DNA of 64,000 nucleotides from Neopestalotiopsis rosae (GCA_023078685.1 JALGAS010000001.1:4216001-4280000); one strand, 5' to 3'. Counted from the stretch's first letter, positions 46,768 through 58,928 are shown. Notes: generated from the sequence alone by a model not told the origin. Program-made: numbers and translations.

Positions 46768-49700
46768 TCACTTTTTGAACACGGAAGCACCTAGCCTCTC
46801 AATCTCCCTTCCATCTGCAGTGTTCTTTCCGGCGGCCTCGAGGAGACGCAGCCATGCCTCGGCGTCCCTCGTCTTGACGGCCTCTTCGGCGGCCTTAACG
46901 CGCATGCCACATTTCTCGTACATGGCGACTGTGGCGCCGGCTTCGAGACCCTGACACTTGGGAATGAAGACCGCGGCGAGACGGGGATTGCCAGCTTGTA
47001 AGATGGTATTGAAGAAAGGCTTTCTCAAAATATTAGCATTGGTCGCTTGTGAAATACTCCAAATATTCTGCAAACAAATGAATGAAACTCACCTCCCATC
47101 CGATCGGACTCTTTCTGGTTTTTGAAATCTCCTCAATTTCATTCCAATCACGCTTGGCAACCAATGCTCGTAATCTGCAACATAACAATCGTTAGTAAAG
47201 TACTTCAAATTACTGTGCCAACGACGTTACTGACCTAATCCACCATGCAACCTTTTCGGGGACCTTGAACTCGCTTTGGATCTTCTTGGCCTTGTTGTGG
47301 TAACCGAGTCTTATCAGCTTAAAGAGTGTCTCGTTGACGCTCAAGCCAGTAAAACTATCCGAGAAGTCACGGTCAAAGGCTTCCTGCATCCGCAGTAGGA
47401 CCGTGGCCTCCTTCAGGGACTGAATTTCAAACGTGTTGTCCCTCGAGTCGGAGAGCAATTTGGCGGCAAGGGCAAGCTTATCACCAGCGGTGCGGGCATC
47501 GGGCTGATGTAGCGCTTCGCGTATGAAAACACCGGCGCCGTCGACTCTCCTATCGTCCTGGTAGTATAGATCTTTGAGCAGTGCATTGTCATTCTCCAAG
47601 GCTGCAGACGACTCGACAAGGGCCGTAGCAGCTGGGCGAGCATTAATGACCCGGAAGAATGCTGCCAATGGCAGCTTTTTCTTCAACTGCAACAACACAA
47701 AAAATATGAGATCCGAGTCGCCGCTTTCAATGGCTTTGTCCAAGGCAATCTCGTCTTCTTCCATGCTCAGAAGCAATGGAACTTGACGACCGGCACGAGG
47801 TTCGTGGTTCAGAAGCTCGGTAGCAAGACGGCCGCGGCCTTCGTCGTAGGCGGCACGCGCAATTGCTTCAAAGGAGATACCGGGCTTGCCGGCAAGCTTC
47901 TCAACGACCATGCGACAGATGACCTCGTCATCTTCCGAGCCAGTGCGTACTTTGGCAGAGGCCCAATGCACATAGATGCGGTCAGTTGGCAGGCGGAGGT
48001 AACCGGCAACTTTCAATGCCAGGAGGTATTCGTGGCGATTGATCAATCGTTGGAGCAGCCCCTCAGGGGTGAGACGCTGGTACTGTTCATACGACAGAGG
48101 CAGGCCAACCTCATAATACCGAACTGCATTGAGAACGCGCAGCGTCTCGCACATGTCCACAAAATCATCGCTGTTGTATATGTCGAGCACCGATTTGCCA
48201 AAGGAAGCAGCTTTGAGCAGCTGTTTCTGCCAGTAAACGTTGAACTCGTGCCCTGCAGCAGCCACGCAAGTATCGACGGCTTCAACGAGATTTGAGCGGA
48301 TGAGCTGGATATTATCATCAGCCTTGGGAGATTGGTTCTCGAGCTGCTCGGCCGCGTCAAGGAGAATAGAGGCCGGTGATTCGGTGCCGAACCGGAAGAC
48401 TTCGTCGGTGACGTCGGGTACTTTTTGAAGAAAGTCGCAAACGTCATTAGTGATGAGTCTTACACCATCGTGATCTGTACCAAGTGTCAACAATCTGTGT
48501 CCGTTTGGATTGGATCTGTTAGGTAGTCTGACCAGCGAGCACGTGCACCTTTCCGTCGTAAAAGTATGAGGCCACAGCATCCCTGGGTCCGACGACATTG
48601 ACTTCGTCGTCCCACGCAATGACAACAGCATCGTTGCCACACCACTGAAGGTATTTAGGAGGAATCTTGGACTTGGAATCATGCTCGCTCAGCCGACTTT
48701 GGAAGTCGGCGGTGATGACATGTGCTCTGCCATCGGCGGCATACAGTGCCGCAAACTTGCCATTGGGCGATACACTAATTTGTGTGAATGGCCCAATGTC
48801 GAGGTACCGATCTTCGCAGTCTGTAGCATCCACGACATATATGGTCTTGTTGATGCTAAGCAATACTTCGACCGAACGCGACAGCGTAAACCTGGGGTCG
48901 ACAAGAGTCCAGGCATGAACCTCGCCCTCTGGCGGTGAAACTAGCTGCTTCGGCCGAGGCTCGTCGTAGGAAGTAACAGAGATGAGAGCATTGTTGGAGA
49001 GCAGAGCTACCATTCCCGTATTGTAAAACTGACACGAGTGAACACCAAAGTCCTCGGCCTCTCGCCCCAGGGAGAATTGGGTGAAATCGCCTTGGAGGTC
49101 ATAATAGCAGCGGACGGTGCCGTCATAGCTCACGACGAGGAGTTTCTCGTCCTCTGACCAGCCCAGTCCCTTGATGGAGCCCTTGTCCCAGGCTATACTT
49201 TTCAACAGCTTGCCTGCGCAGCTGTAGATTTCAATGCTGGGCTTGGTTGACTTTGCCGCCCTCAGTGTCTGTAGCTTGGTCTCATCTCGGTAGAGTGCTA
49301 TGCGTTGAATTAGTGTGATGAGAATGGCAAGTAGAATAACGTCACAGAGGCCGACGTCGCTTGATCAACATGGCTCTCTTTCCTGTATGAGCATGTGATG
49401 AAAAGGGCGGGGCCCGACGTCCAAGCATGAGTTTCGGTCTTTATGCCCAATACTTCATGTTTGGTATGTGATGTCAGCAAGTACTTGAAAACAGTATTCA
49501 GTACTTGCGGCCACTTGGCCGAGAGACCTTGTTTTCTTCCGGGTTTAGACCATGACAGAGCCAAGAGAGCTTTACAGTCGTGAAAAGGCATGAGATGAAA
49601 AGAGATGAAGATGAGGAAAGCGGATGGTCATACCTATGGCACCTCCATATGGGGCGCCGGCTACAATGTAGTTGTCCAGATCAAGATCCCGGTCAAAGAC

Positions 49701-49778
49701 TGCTGTATAGAGTTGGGTTTTGCGGTAGAACCGATCTCCGACTTTCTCCCATCCGGCCGTGGGATGAGCTGCTTCCAT
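46768..49778 (-). CDS. VPS16: Vacuolar protein sorting-associated protein 16 (HOPS/CORVET core)
   Basis: Five exons, complement(46768..47019, 47093..47174, 47235..48474, 48533..49297, 49634..49778), give 827 aa, the usual length. Intron 1 is unusually long here at 336 nt. The N-terminal half is a beta-propeller (WEKVGDRFYRKTQLY, LGWSEDEKLLVVSYDGTVRCY, FAALYAADGRAHVI). The C-terminal half is the alpha-solenoid (SILLDAAEQLE, LLQRLINRHEYLLALKVAGYL, VHWASAKVR, LLLSMEEDEIALDKAIESGDSDLIFFVLL, AWLRLLEAAGK). Vps16 is a core subunit of the HOPS and CORVET tethering complexes, acting with Vps33 on endosome-vacuole fusion. It converges on the myotubularin gene, whose substrate PI3P marks the same membranes. 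Confidence 0.96.
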
Positions 49779-51171
49779 TATGGGGTCACCTCATGGTCCT
49801 GGGGCGTAAACAAATAGGATGAGCAAGTGGTAGTGGTTGGCGCCGTCGTCTATGCGCGCACAAACACACATACACAGAGCACTGCGCTACCAGCGAGTCG
49901 GGCAAGAATTGCTTGAGAAGGGCTTCTGATACCCCGAAGCTGCAGCTGATTACAGTACGGCTAGGCTACAGCTTTCCTGGGCAATGAAACGAGGAGCCAG
50001 GATGGAGATGCAACTGGTAGTAGGTATTGGCTGTGATGCAGACAACGGCCCGGGTCGTGTCAGGCGCAGTGTGTCCAGTCAGTGTCTCTATGTCTCGTCT
50101 TGTCGCGGTGACGTTACCCTAGCTCGCTCGCTCGCTGCTCACTGAAGCTCTTCTGATCCTGGCACAGCTGTCAGCTGTGAGTGTCACAATCACTCACTGC
50201 TAGCTTGACTTTGTTTAGCGCTCGGACCCGCTACAGTGGGCTCAGATTCGCAGCTACAGAGGCCAACCAAACAACCAGACTCACCAGACTCAACCCCTGC
50301 ATGCTTACCTAATTGCACTGTTTGCTTGGTTCCGATGCCGCCCCGCTTCTAAGGTTCTGGGTTGTCCCGTCTTGGAGATTCACATGAAATCAACTGTACC
50401 TACATACATTGGAGCTCACTTGCTATGCTTGAGATAGTAGTCGCGTCTAAAGGCTCCATCATTCCGGGATCCGCCCCCCGAACACCGTCTCATAAAAAGA
50501 AGGGGTCCATCCACACATCGACAATCGGATCTGTTTAAAGTGCGGCGGACCACCATCTCAGTATAGTCAACCCTCCGTCCCAGCTTCCCAGCTTCCCAAA
50601 TGGTCACTGGCTGCCCGGTACGGCCACCTCTCACATCTCGAATCGTATGGTTCTCGACGTCTTGCAGAGACTCTTGCCTAGAACAAGCAAATGAGTGAGC
50701 CGTGACTGTGACGTACATCGTGTCACTTCCGCCTCTGAGGCGCTCACAGACTTGACCTGTCTTTCCGACGTACCTGCGTCTGATGAAGGCAACCCTGACA
50801 ATCTGACAACCTGACAACCTGAACTCCAATCACTTGCTTGTCCAGCATGTGAGAATTACCCCGCCAAGAACTGCTTCTTGGAGATAGGCGGGCGATCTGT
50901 ATCAATGCATGAATATTAGGGTCGCTTCGAATATGGAGGGGCATGAAGCTACATCAACACTGGATCGGAAAAGCCGATCAACCAGTTCCGTATAAGAGAG
51001 CTTCAGGACTCGCCGTGATAGATTCAAGAGAAACCCAAAATCACATCATCCATCGCATCAGCTACTGGTCAGCTTGTTCTTATCTTGATCTCCACTGCCT
51101 CACTTTCAATTACAAGGTATATTTTCCACCAACAACTAGTATACACACCCGTGCCAAACAAATCTTTCAAC
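49779..51171. promoter_or_regulatory. Divergent intergenic region
   Basis: 1.4 kb between divergent starts. It contains a GCTCGCTCGCTCGCTGCTCACTG stretch (about 50120-50145), a CAGCTGTCAGCTGTGAGTGTCAC near-repeat (50165-50185) and GACAATCTGACAACCTGACAACCTG (50796-50820). The last ~120 bp have the C/T/A-rich look of a strong fungal leader. No gene is supported. Confidence 0.45.
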
Positions 51172-51657
51172 ATGGCCTCTGCAAGCGTTCACACCGGCTC
51201 CATTGACACCATTCCGGCCGGTGCTACCCCGGGACTGCTCTTCCTCAAGGAGCTTCTCCCCTCCTGGGACGCCCTCGGCAAGCCCCCCAAGCCCGTCCGT
51301 GAGTTCTTCAACAACGAGACCACCTTTGTCACCAACTCCAACGACCCCACCCCGGCCGGCCAGGTGCTGCAGGGCCTGGTCAAGCGCGTCGAGAGGCTCG
51401 CCAAGTTCTCCCGCACCGTCACGGCCGCCTACGACATTGGCAAGGAGGACGGCACCCGCACCGTCATCTTCGAGGCCGTCAACAGCCGCGTCCTCAAGAA
51501 CGACCCGGGCGCCACTGAGGTCAAGGGCAAGGAGGTCACCATCCTCGAGCTCAAGCCCGTCGACGGCAAGCTCGTCGCCGTCGAGGTTCGCACCACCCTC
51601 GAGAACCACGCCATGAGCGTGCACCAGCGCAAGATTGGCGGCGCCGGCGCTGCATAA
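51172..51657 (+). CDS. Small NTF2/SnoaL-like protein, highly codon-biased
   Basis: A single exon of 161 aa, with start MASASVHTGSIDT at 51172. There is no signal peptide or membrane segment. The layout is an N-terminal helix (LLFLKELLPSWDAL), a long helix (GQVLQGLVKRVERLAKFSRTVTA) and then several beta strands (GTRTVIFEAVNSRVL, KEVTILELKPVDGKLVAVEVRTTLEN). This fits a small NTF2/SnoaL-like fold of the kind common in stress-induced or secreted-adjacent fungal proteins. The family assignment is tentative and the function unknown. Codons end almost only in C or G, comparable with the uS3 gene, so high expression is likely. It is tail-to-tail with the HET gene, with only 164 bp between the stops. 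Confidence 0.75.
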   Translation: MASASVHTGSIDTIPAGATPGLLFLKELLPSWDALGKPPKPVREFFNNETTFVTNSNDPTPAGQVLQGLVKRVERLAKFSRTVTAAYDIGKEDGTRTVIFEAVNSRVLKNDPGATEVKGKEVTILELKPVDGKLVAVEVRTTLENHAMSVHQRKIGGAGAA

Positions 51658-51821
51658 ATGGGAAATTGGGGGTTTTGATTTCGGCGGAAACATATTGGGC
51701 ATGAGATGTTTATAGAAGGCGCTTTTTTGCCAACAACCATATTTCTACAAGTCATATATATCGTCAATTTATGCATGGTACTGCAATCTGGGCTATTTGG
51801 CTATTTGAATTCGTTTCGTTC

Positions 51822-54060
51822 CTAGTATATACTCAGTTCAACGCACGGTGTGCTACTATACATATCCCACTGAAATATCGTGTATACTCCAAGACGTTCA
51901 AAACCGGGGAAACGCAGTGAGCGTGCAAGGAGTATGCAATCGGCTTGCCGCGTGGATTTGCCCTGCCCAGAAACACTGTTCGGTAATGTTTGACCTGCCT
52001 ACGGCTGATGTTAGTTTTGCTTGCTTAATGCGACGATATCACCTCAGGGAACTTACAGTATAATTAAGATCTCGGACGATGATCGGCAGCAAGTAAACTT
52101 CGACGTCCTCGAAGCTGGCCTCCGGAACAACGCTATCCTCTGATCGCCTCCGCGCGGTATACTGATCCTCCTTCCACGGGACTGACTCGAGTAGGCCGTC
52201 CACTCGGCATCCACTCGAGTAACTCTTAGAGGACTGCTCGATCTTGATTCCAACCTTCATGTCTTCGTATGCCATGCTATTGTCCCATTTCAATCTGGCA
52301 GCAATCAAAGGTCCGTGAGCTCGTAACACCGCGCTATCGATACTTCCGAAGGCGTCCGCGGTGGAGTTTTGGACATCGACGGCGCGAATGCTGGAAGGAA
52401 ATGTGCCGCCAGAGAATACTTCTCCCTCAACATGTACAGGCTCCCCTGCCTGAGAGGCCCACGAGAAGCTGGGGCTGACGTATTCTTTCGAAAACGCAGC
52501 AAGAGGCGACCCGTTCTTCCTCCGCCACAGCAGGGACTGCAGCGTCAGCGGCGTCCATCGGGGGGACAGCCAGAGCCCGGCCACGTACCACTGCTCCTGG
52601 AGCACCGGCGCCATGGCTCTCGCCAGGCCCGCAATGGCAGTCAGTCTGTCGGCCGCGTACGTCAGCCTCCGGGTGCAGTACTCCTCCACGATGCGGAACC
52701 ACTTGTCGGCGCCGGGCAGCGGCTCGTATAGCTTTCCATAGAGCGCTTGGCCGCACTCGCAGGCTCGCTGCGAGACGCAGCCCCACTGGACCTCCCCGCT
52801 GGTGAAGTTGATGTATCTTCCCGAGAGGAGCCGCTCTTGCAGAGTCCAGCCACGCCCTTCGACCGGGTCGAACCACCGCGTGTAGCTGGAATCTGCAGCC
52901 TGAGGCCCTCCCCTGTGGTGGCCCCAGTCGTAAATGACCCTGGCGAGTATATCGGTGGTCCCATCTTCTGTTTCAACCTGGCCTACTTTGATGGACTGAT
53001 CTCGGGCATGTTCCAGAAAGCCTTGGTCGCTCGATGTGGCGGAGCTCGCTATAATGGTGACCAATGCCTGTGCATATACCGTGCTCATCTTTCCAGACTC
53101 CCGATCCCAGTCGGCTGGATCGTCTTGAATGATACACAATGCGTCTATCCAGATGAATTTCGACCCCAACTTGGTAGTCATTATAATTGCATCTCTAAGA
53201 GTGGCAGGCATGCGAGATATGGCAATACCATTCTGGAGAAGCGGCACTGTTGCTTTCGTGGCAGTCATGACACTACACTGAGAGCCCCAACAGTAACTGA
53301 GAGCTACATAACTAGGGCGCGTGGTTTGATCAAAATCAACCAGCCGCACCATGAAAGACTTCGTGTCAATCTGGAGTACACGCTGGGGCCATTGATCATT
53401 GATACCGCATATCGAATGCGACTGATAATCTCGGCAGCTTGGATGAGATTCAAGACAATGTTTCAGCTGGCGCTTCAGAAAGCTCAAGGTCGCTGATGAC
53501 GAGGCAGTTAAGGGAAGTTCGGAATCGGCGATGAGCCGAGCAGCTGGTGGCTGTCCTGCATTGAATCAGCATACGACTTTTTTCAATGGTCCAAGTTACT
53601 GACCTTTGGGGTAATAAAGTTGTATCCTAGGTAGTTTTTCTGGTCCGACAAGTGTGAATCTTTCCTTGTCATACCTTATCCAGACTTGGGTGAGACCTTT
53701 GCGGGCTTCTTTATCGACAGCATCCCACAGGCTCATCGATGATAGTACAGCCTGGCAAAGCCAACACCCCATCTGTGCCGATGTTTTGAGTCTTTCGACA
53801 CTCCGACTCACCTTACCCGATCTACGGGCAATAGCAGTGCTCACTGGCTGATTCGCTTCGTCATAGCTGCACCATTGACACAACGAGCTAACGGAGGGCA
53901 CTTCATTGGGAGTCTCTTGCTCCTCAAACTCCTTCTCCTTTGAACACACTATTTCATTTTTGAAAAGATGCGCTAAAAAGCTTTGAAACAAGAGACGAGG
54001 ATTGGCGAGAAAAACGCCGAGCGATATCGACCAAGGCAATAAGAAGCTGATGAAAGACAT
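51822..54060 (-). CDS. HET-domain protein with N-terminal membrane anchor
   Basis: Three exons, complement(51822..51998, 52057..53555, 53604..54060), give 710 aa. The last exon is recovered by splicing at GTAAGT (52056) to CCGTAG (51999) and reads CILLARSLRFPGFERLGVYTIF, the style of HET-protein C-termini. Residues 1-33 (MSFISFLLPWSISLGVFLANP) form one hydrophobic segment, likely a signal anchor. Two CxxC pairs follow (CQWC near residue 61, CWLC near 98). The HET domain spans about residues 215-365: YVALSYCWGSQ, KFIWIDALCIIQDD, ESGKMSTVYAQA and GRGWTLQERLLSGRYI. HET domains trigger cell death after fusion of incompatible strains or on sensing non-self. A membrane-anchored version is unusual. 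The partner and trigger are unknown. Part of the gene (52540-52880) is very GC-rich. Confidence 0.88.
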
Positions 54061-54475
54061 AATGAAGTATAATCATCTACCATTCTCGGCTTGGAGTCTA
54101 TCCCCATAGCACAAATATATGTCTACCTAGGTAGGTCATTTTATCTTGCCTGTTGGTTTCAAGAGAGAGGATCAGGGAAGTGATCCTGTTTCATTATACG
54201 CGCCGTTATGTCGGGACCACCCATGCGAGCGGCGCTTAGTAGTCTTGCCTGACAGACAACCGACAACCAATCGTATCGAGACACGGAATAAAAATAACCA
54301 CAACATTTCAGTTGGCAATTCTGAACGTGCGCAATTGAATGGATATTTTGTTCAGAAATTGTCAATTTCATTTTGTACTCTACTCCATTGCAAAGTTAGG
54401 TAGTGAAGGTAACCCTATATCCTGCAAGCACGTGTACCACAAGACGTCCTGGTTCTGGTTTGTGGGGCTGTTGCT
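54061..54475. other. Intergenic region
   Basis: 415 bp between the HET start and the GH1 stop, with a CCTAGGTAGGTCATT motif at 54127. No gene is seen; it probably holds the HET promoter. Confidence 0.45.
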
Positions 54476-56017
54476 TCAATCCTTGTTGATTACAGAGTCG
54501 AATATACCTTTCATGGCCAGAGCACTTTCTTTGGGCGTCCTGATCTGATCATTCTCGTAGTCGACATGGCAACAGCCGAATCGAGTCTCATAACCCTCGG
54601 CCCATTCAAAGTTGTCCATGAGTGACCATGCCATGTATCCCTTGACGTTACAACCATCCTCCGAGACTGCCTTAGCCATGGCATTGACATAAGTTGTAAA
54701 GTACTCCGTTCGGAACTTATCCTGCAGAATCTCTTCTTTTGTCAAGTCGTTTTCGCCCTTGATGCTGGTGCCATTTTCCGTGACATAGATGGGCGGGTAA
54801 CCGTAGCGCTTGCTCAACCAGTTGATCAAGCCGCGGAAACCCTCAGGATTGGGGCGTAGCCAAAACGACTGAGTCTCGGGGCCAATGCAGTCGCCATTCT
54901 TGGCGTACGCGGTGGTCTCAAGGTTGCCGAGGTAGTCATCCTCGTGTGGAGTTCCCGTCTTGTGCTTGACGTAGTCGGCAGTGTAGTGGTTCATGCCGTA
55001 AAAGTCGTTGGAGCCCTGGACGAGGGCGAGCTCCTCGTCCGTGAATTTTGGCAAACGGTCGCCAAGCTGCTTGAGCATCGAGTCTGGGTACTTGCCAAAG
55101 TAGATGGGGTCTGCGAACCAAGAGATGGCGAACTCAATCTTACGATTGGCCGCCTCAACATCCTCGGGGTCCTCGGGGTCCCATGGGTATGTGTAGTCAC
55201 CGTTCAAGGTGATACCAATCTGGCCACCGTTGGTAGGCTTGAACTCCTCGCGGTAGACCTTGACGGCCCTTCCGTGAGCGACAAGCAAGTTGTGGCCTAC
55301 GATCCACGGCTCGCGAGAACTGTCACCAATGGGGGACTTGGTGCGGTCAGACGTGTGGCCGGGGGCGAAGTAGCCACTGCTGTAGGCAAGAATGGAGCTG
55401 CACCATGGCTCGTTGAAGGTGATCCAGTTCTTGCACTTGGGAATAGCCTTGAAGACGACACGTGCATAGTTCTCAAAGTCCAGAGGGAACTCAGTCCTGT
55501 TGAGGAGACCGCCGTAGCGCTTGTCCAGCTCATCTGGAGCATCCCAGTGGTACAATGTGATGAAGGGCGTGATGCCGGCCTCGAGCAGGTCGTCAACAAA
55601 CTTGACGTAATGATCGATGCCCTTTTGGTTGACTGGGTCATTTCTGCCGCCCAACGGGATGATACGGGACCATGACAGAGAAAAGCGGTAGCACTTTGAA
55701 CCAAGCTCCTTCAGCAATCTGATATCCTCTGCAGTCCTGTTGTACGAATCACAAGCAACATCTCCATTCGCTCCATGTGCGATTTTGCCGTCAATCTCGC
55801 AAAAGGTGTCCCAAATGGATGGACCACGGCCATCTTGCTTGGTGGCTCCTTCGATCTGAAAGCTGAAAGAGGAAACTCGCGGGTCAGCCTCCGCAGCATA
55901 CCCAAGCTAGTAATAAAGACCCCCAAATGGGGATGAAATTTGGACACGAATGAAATCATGGCAAGTCACTCACGAGGCGGTGGCAAACCCCCACAGGAAA
56001 TCTGCGGGAAGAGACAT
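54476..56017 (-). CDS. Intracellular GH1 beta-glucosidase
   Basis: Two exons, complement(54476..55862, 55974..56017), give 476 aa, a standard single-domain GH1 length. The 44-nt first exon encodes MSLPADFLWGFATA, the conserved GH1 start; there is no signal peptide, so it is cytosolic. The (beta/alpha)8 barrel carries the acid/base Glu166 in TFNEPW and the nucleophile Glu377 in VTENG. Substrate-site residues are also seen: the Gln in FQIEGA, TLYHWD, and WSLMDNFEWAEGY. GH1 enzymes of this type cleave cellobiose and other beta-glucosides and can transglycosylate. In cellulolytic fungi they make or remove the sophorose-like inducer of cellulase genes, which may apply here. It is not next to other carbohydrate-active genes. 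Confidence 0.95.
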
Positions 56018-58095
56018 GATCGAATCGGCTTGTGTAAAGCAGAGGTAAGCAAGATGATAAGAGCTGTCGTTGTGCCTGTAGGCTATTGGCGTGGCTTCTC
56101 TTTTTTGTTTTCGGCTCGATTGGTTCAAGGGCGGCTCGTCTCAGTGAGAATAGATAATATCCAGCTATAGTGCTCGCTTGCGTGCCAAGATCGGAGTGGC
56201 TTCCCGGCGGGGCGGCGTTGAACAAGAGACGGGATGGCAAACGAAAGATAACGACGCGCTTCTAGGCATGGAAACCTGTACCATCTTGAGACTGGCGGAG
56301 AGCATCATCTTATACGCCCCATGAGTCTCATTCATTGATGCCCCGTTGGTGCAGTGACTCCTTTCCCAATTCTCTTGTGTCGGACCGTCAAGACCGAGAT
56401 GTACTTTGGCCCAATTGATGGCACTTTCTCCAACTCGGTTCCAAGAGCCACGATCCCCGCGGCGGGGTAATTTGGAGGCAGCTAAGGAACGAGGATAGAT
56501 AGTTAGGGTAAGTACATTTGGTAGCGAGGGTAGGTACTGTAGGAGCCAGAACCAGGGCCAGGGCTGGGACTCAGCGCAGCAAGACTTGTGCCTCCTCGTT
56601 TTGCTCACCTGTACCTGTCCAGTGGGAGAGACTGAGAGATTTGGGGGGATCGTCTTGCGAGAGGCGACCCCCAATTGAAGCACGAGCTGCTCCGCACCGG
56701 GCGAGAATGTGTAAGTCGCGAACCATGTATCGATGTTGCGGCCCGCCTCTCCGGAAGCTAGGGAAAGGTTACAAGCACTGGCCCGCCAGAACTTCGGCTA
56801 TGCGCAGAGTGGCCAGATACGATGACCTTTTGAAACAACGCATGATATATGCAATGTATGTATTATATCTGATATGTGTCCTTCCATGCGAGCGAGGCGA
56901 GAAGTGCAACGAGGCACTCACTACCTTGGCCGAGAGATCTCCAACCCGTTGTTTGCCCTTCGTCATCGTGCCCATGGCTCGGGACGATATTGCATTGAAT
57001 CCAACAACCAGGGGGCAGTTGTCCGCTCGTCACAAATGGTAAGCCTCGTTTGCCTGCGGCAATCTTGGGTACATTGTATACCAATGCAGAATACAAGTAC
57101 TCAACTTTGGTATATGTGAAGCTGAAACAGCACTCCCTAGAATGCATCCCTTCAGCCAAGAGTAAGATGGCTTGGGTGTGGGCGGCTGCTATAAGGCGGC
57201 TGAACCACCCGGCCAATTTCCTCCACTGGATGAATCCTGCGGCGGCCTTTTACTGGGCGCACATGAAAAAGGACGCGGCAGTCAAATAACCCGTCTATAT
57301 TATTGATGAAGCACGCCTCGTGTTTGCTAAATTTTCCGGTGGCACTGCGAGGCGCACTACATTATCACGACGGGTATGCATAAGTCCATGGCAACTTGTG
57401 CTAGGCCTAGGACAAACGGAGTGTCTGGTTCGCCATCATCTTCAACGCATCGGCCAATGCCGCTAGTACCTTGAATCGACATATAATTGACAGGCATAAA
57501 GTATTGCTTTGTTCCAATGGTGTCCGCACCTGCAGCTGAGGCTTCGGAGTATTGGCCGGAATCCTACCACGTCTGTCACAATTAATGCACGTCGAGGCTC
57601 AAATCAGCTGCATAATGTGCTCTGTTATACATGATATATCGCAACGCTTCTGTCCGGCAAGCAGTGCCGATTGTCGTGCAGATCGAACGCCTTATTAGAC
57701 TTTGCCAGCATACAAATTCTCCGGCACTGAGCATTAGTAATAAATCATGGAAACAAACAAAAACCAAGCGAGATTTTGTTTATCTGCTTATTCGCCTAAT
57801 AACTCCCTTTTACCATGCATGTGAAAGTCGTCTCGGGGAACTCGGGTCATGCTCCATCGCAGAAGAGCCTTGAGGTTTTCCTGTCACCACAGAGCTACCA
57901 TAACGCGACGTTTCAGTTACGGTACCAGTCGTGATGGTCGTCGCCTAGAATTACCGGACGCTGCCACAAAGTGAAAGCAAACAGAATGCCGAGCCGAGGG
58001 ATACTTTGCACCAATTCCTTTTACGATAAAACGAGGTTATGCGGCCCTGCGGACCTGGCTGCCTTGAAGGCGACACGGTGTTGCGAACCGCCAGC
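56018..58095. other. 2 kb gene-poor region
   Basis: No gene can be supported. It includes the GH1 promoter side, a GGTAGCGAGGGTAGGTACTGTAGG stretch near 56519 and a CCAGAACCAGGGCCAGGGCTGGGA stretch near 56547. A C-terminal-looking open segment lies at 57168-57289 on the plus strand, but no upstream exon joins it in frame. Confidence 0.4.
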
Positions 58096-58928
58096 TCACA
58101 ATGCACTGGCTTGAGCAGAAGCGCTGGGCTGATCCGTGTCTCTACGTTTTCTCTTGCCAGTGGCCGAGGATTCACTTGCGTCAATGTTGTCTTCGTCGTC
58201 TTCTTCCCCGGTCCACTCGGTAATTTCCCATTCAACGCGCGCGGTGCCGTCCCGGCTCTGCTGTACGCCTCGACTAGTCCGAGCGTTACCCAGGCGGCTG
58301 CCTTGAATGAAGCTGTCAAACCATGGGATAGTTGTAAAATCGCGGCCGATCAATTGCAATCCAGTGCTTGCCGTTGGCGTGGGAGGTGCGACATCCATAA
58401 CGTCCTCTTCCTCTTCGTCACTGAAGAAGCCCAATTCTTCCAGATCATGGAGATCCTCCGTCAAGAGACTGCCCAGGGTCAGCTGAATATAGTCTGCCTC
58501 GCTCCTGGGCTGTTCTGTAAAGTAGGAGATTGGAGTGCCACAGAAACCGCAGAAGTGTCTTTGGGTATGTTCCTCTGACGGGTGAGAGTAAACCCGCCGG
58601 ATAGCCGATCTTGATTCATCTTGAAAGAAGGGAAAAGTCTGGCTGTGGTACCATGTCAGAGGTACCCGGAGAAAGGCGGACAGAGGTGTTGCAGAAGCGA
58701 TTCCTATTTCCATCGAGGGCATTTGTTAGTATTGATTTGACATTGTAGATCACGATGATATGGAAAATAGCCCAGGGGGTTCTTCTTGTAGCCCAAAAAC
58801 GACGTACTCTGCGTGGCGTTTGTGTCAAACAAAACCTGAGCCTCGTTCCTAGAAGCTCCGGGGATCCGGATGATATACTGGTTGCGCCCGCAATGGCAGC
58901 TGCCCCGCAGCGACCTATCCAAGCTCAT
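58096..58928 (-). CDS. GFA/CENP-V-type zinc-binding protein
   Basis: Two exons, complement(58096..58703, 58808..58928), give 242 aa. The intron is 104 nt with a GTACGT donor. The N-terminus holds the first zinc site, GSCHCGRNQY. After the splice comes the core LSAFLRVPLTWYHSQTFPFF and the second Cys pair in RHFCGFCGTPISYF, the arrangement of the glutathione-dependent formaldehyde-activating (GFA) fold. Fungal members are mostly of unknown substrate, and an enzymatic formaldehyde role is not shown. The C-terminal third is acidic and disordered (FSDEEEEDVMD, EEDDEDNID) and ends with a basic KRKRRD cluster. That nuclear-style tail is unusual for an enzyme of small-molecule metabolism. Confidence 0.85.

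Noticed and set aside
54944..55675. 243-codon plus-strand frame antisense to GH1
   Set aside because: It lies wholly within the well-supported GH1 exon and has low-complexity Val/Leu/Gly composition.
57050..57289. Plus-strand segment with a C-terminal-looking peptide (WMNPAAAFYWAHMKKDAAVK)
   Set aside because: It looks protein-like, but no upstream exon could be joined in frame with acceptable splice sites, so it is not called.
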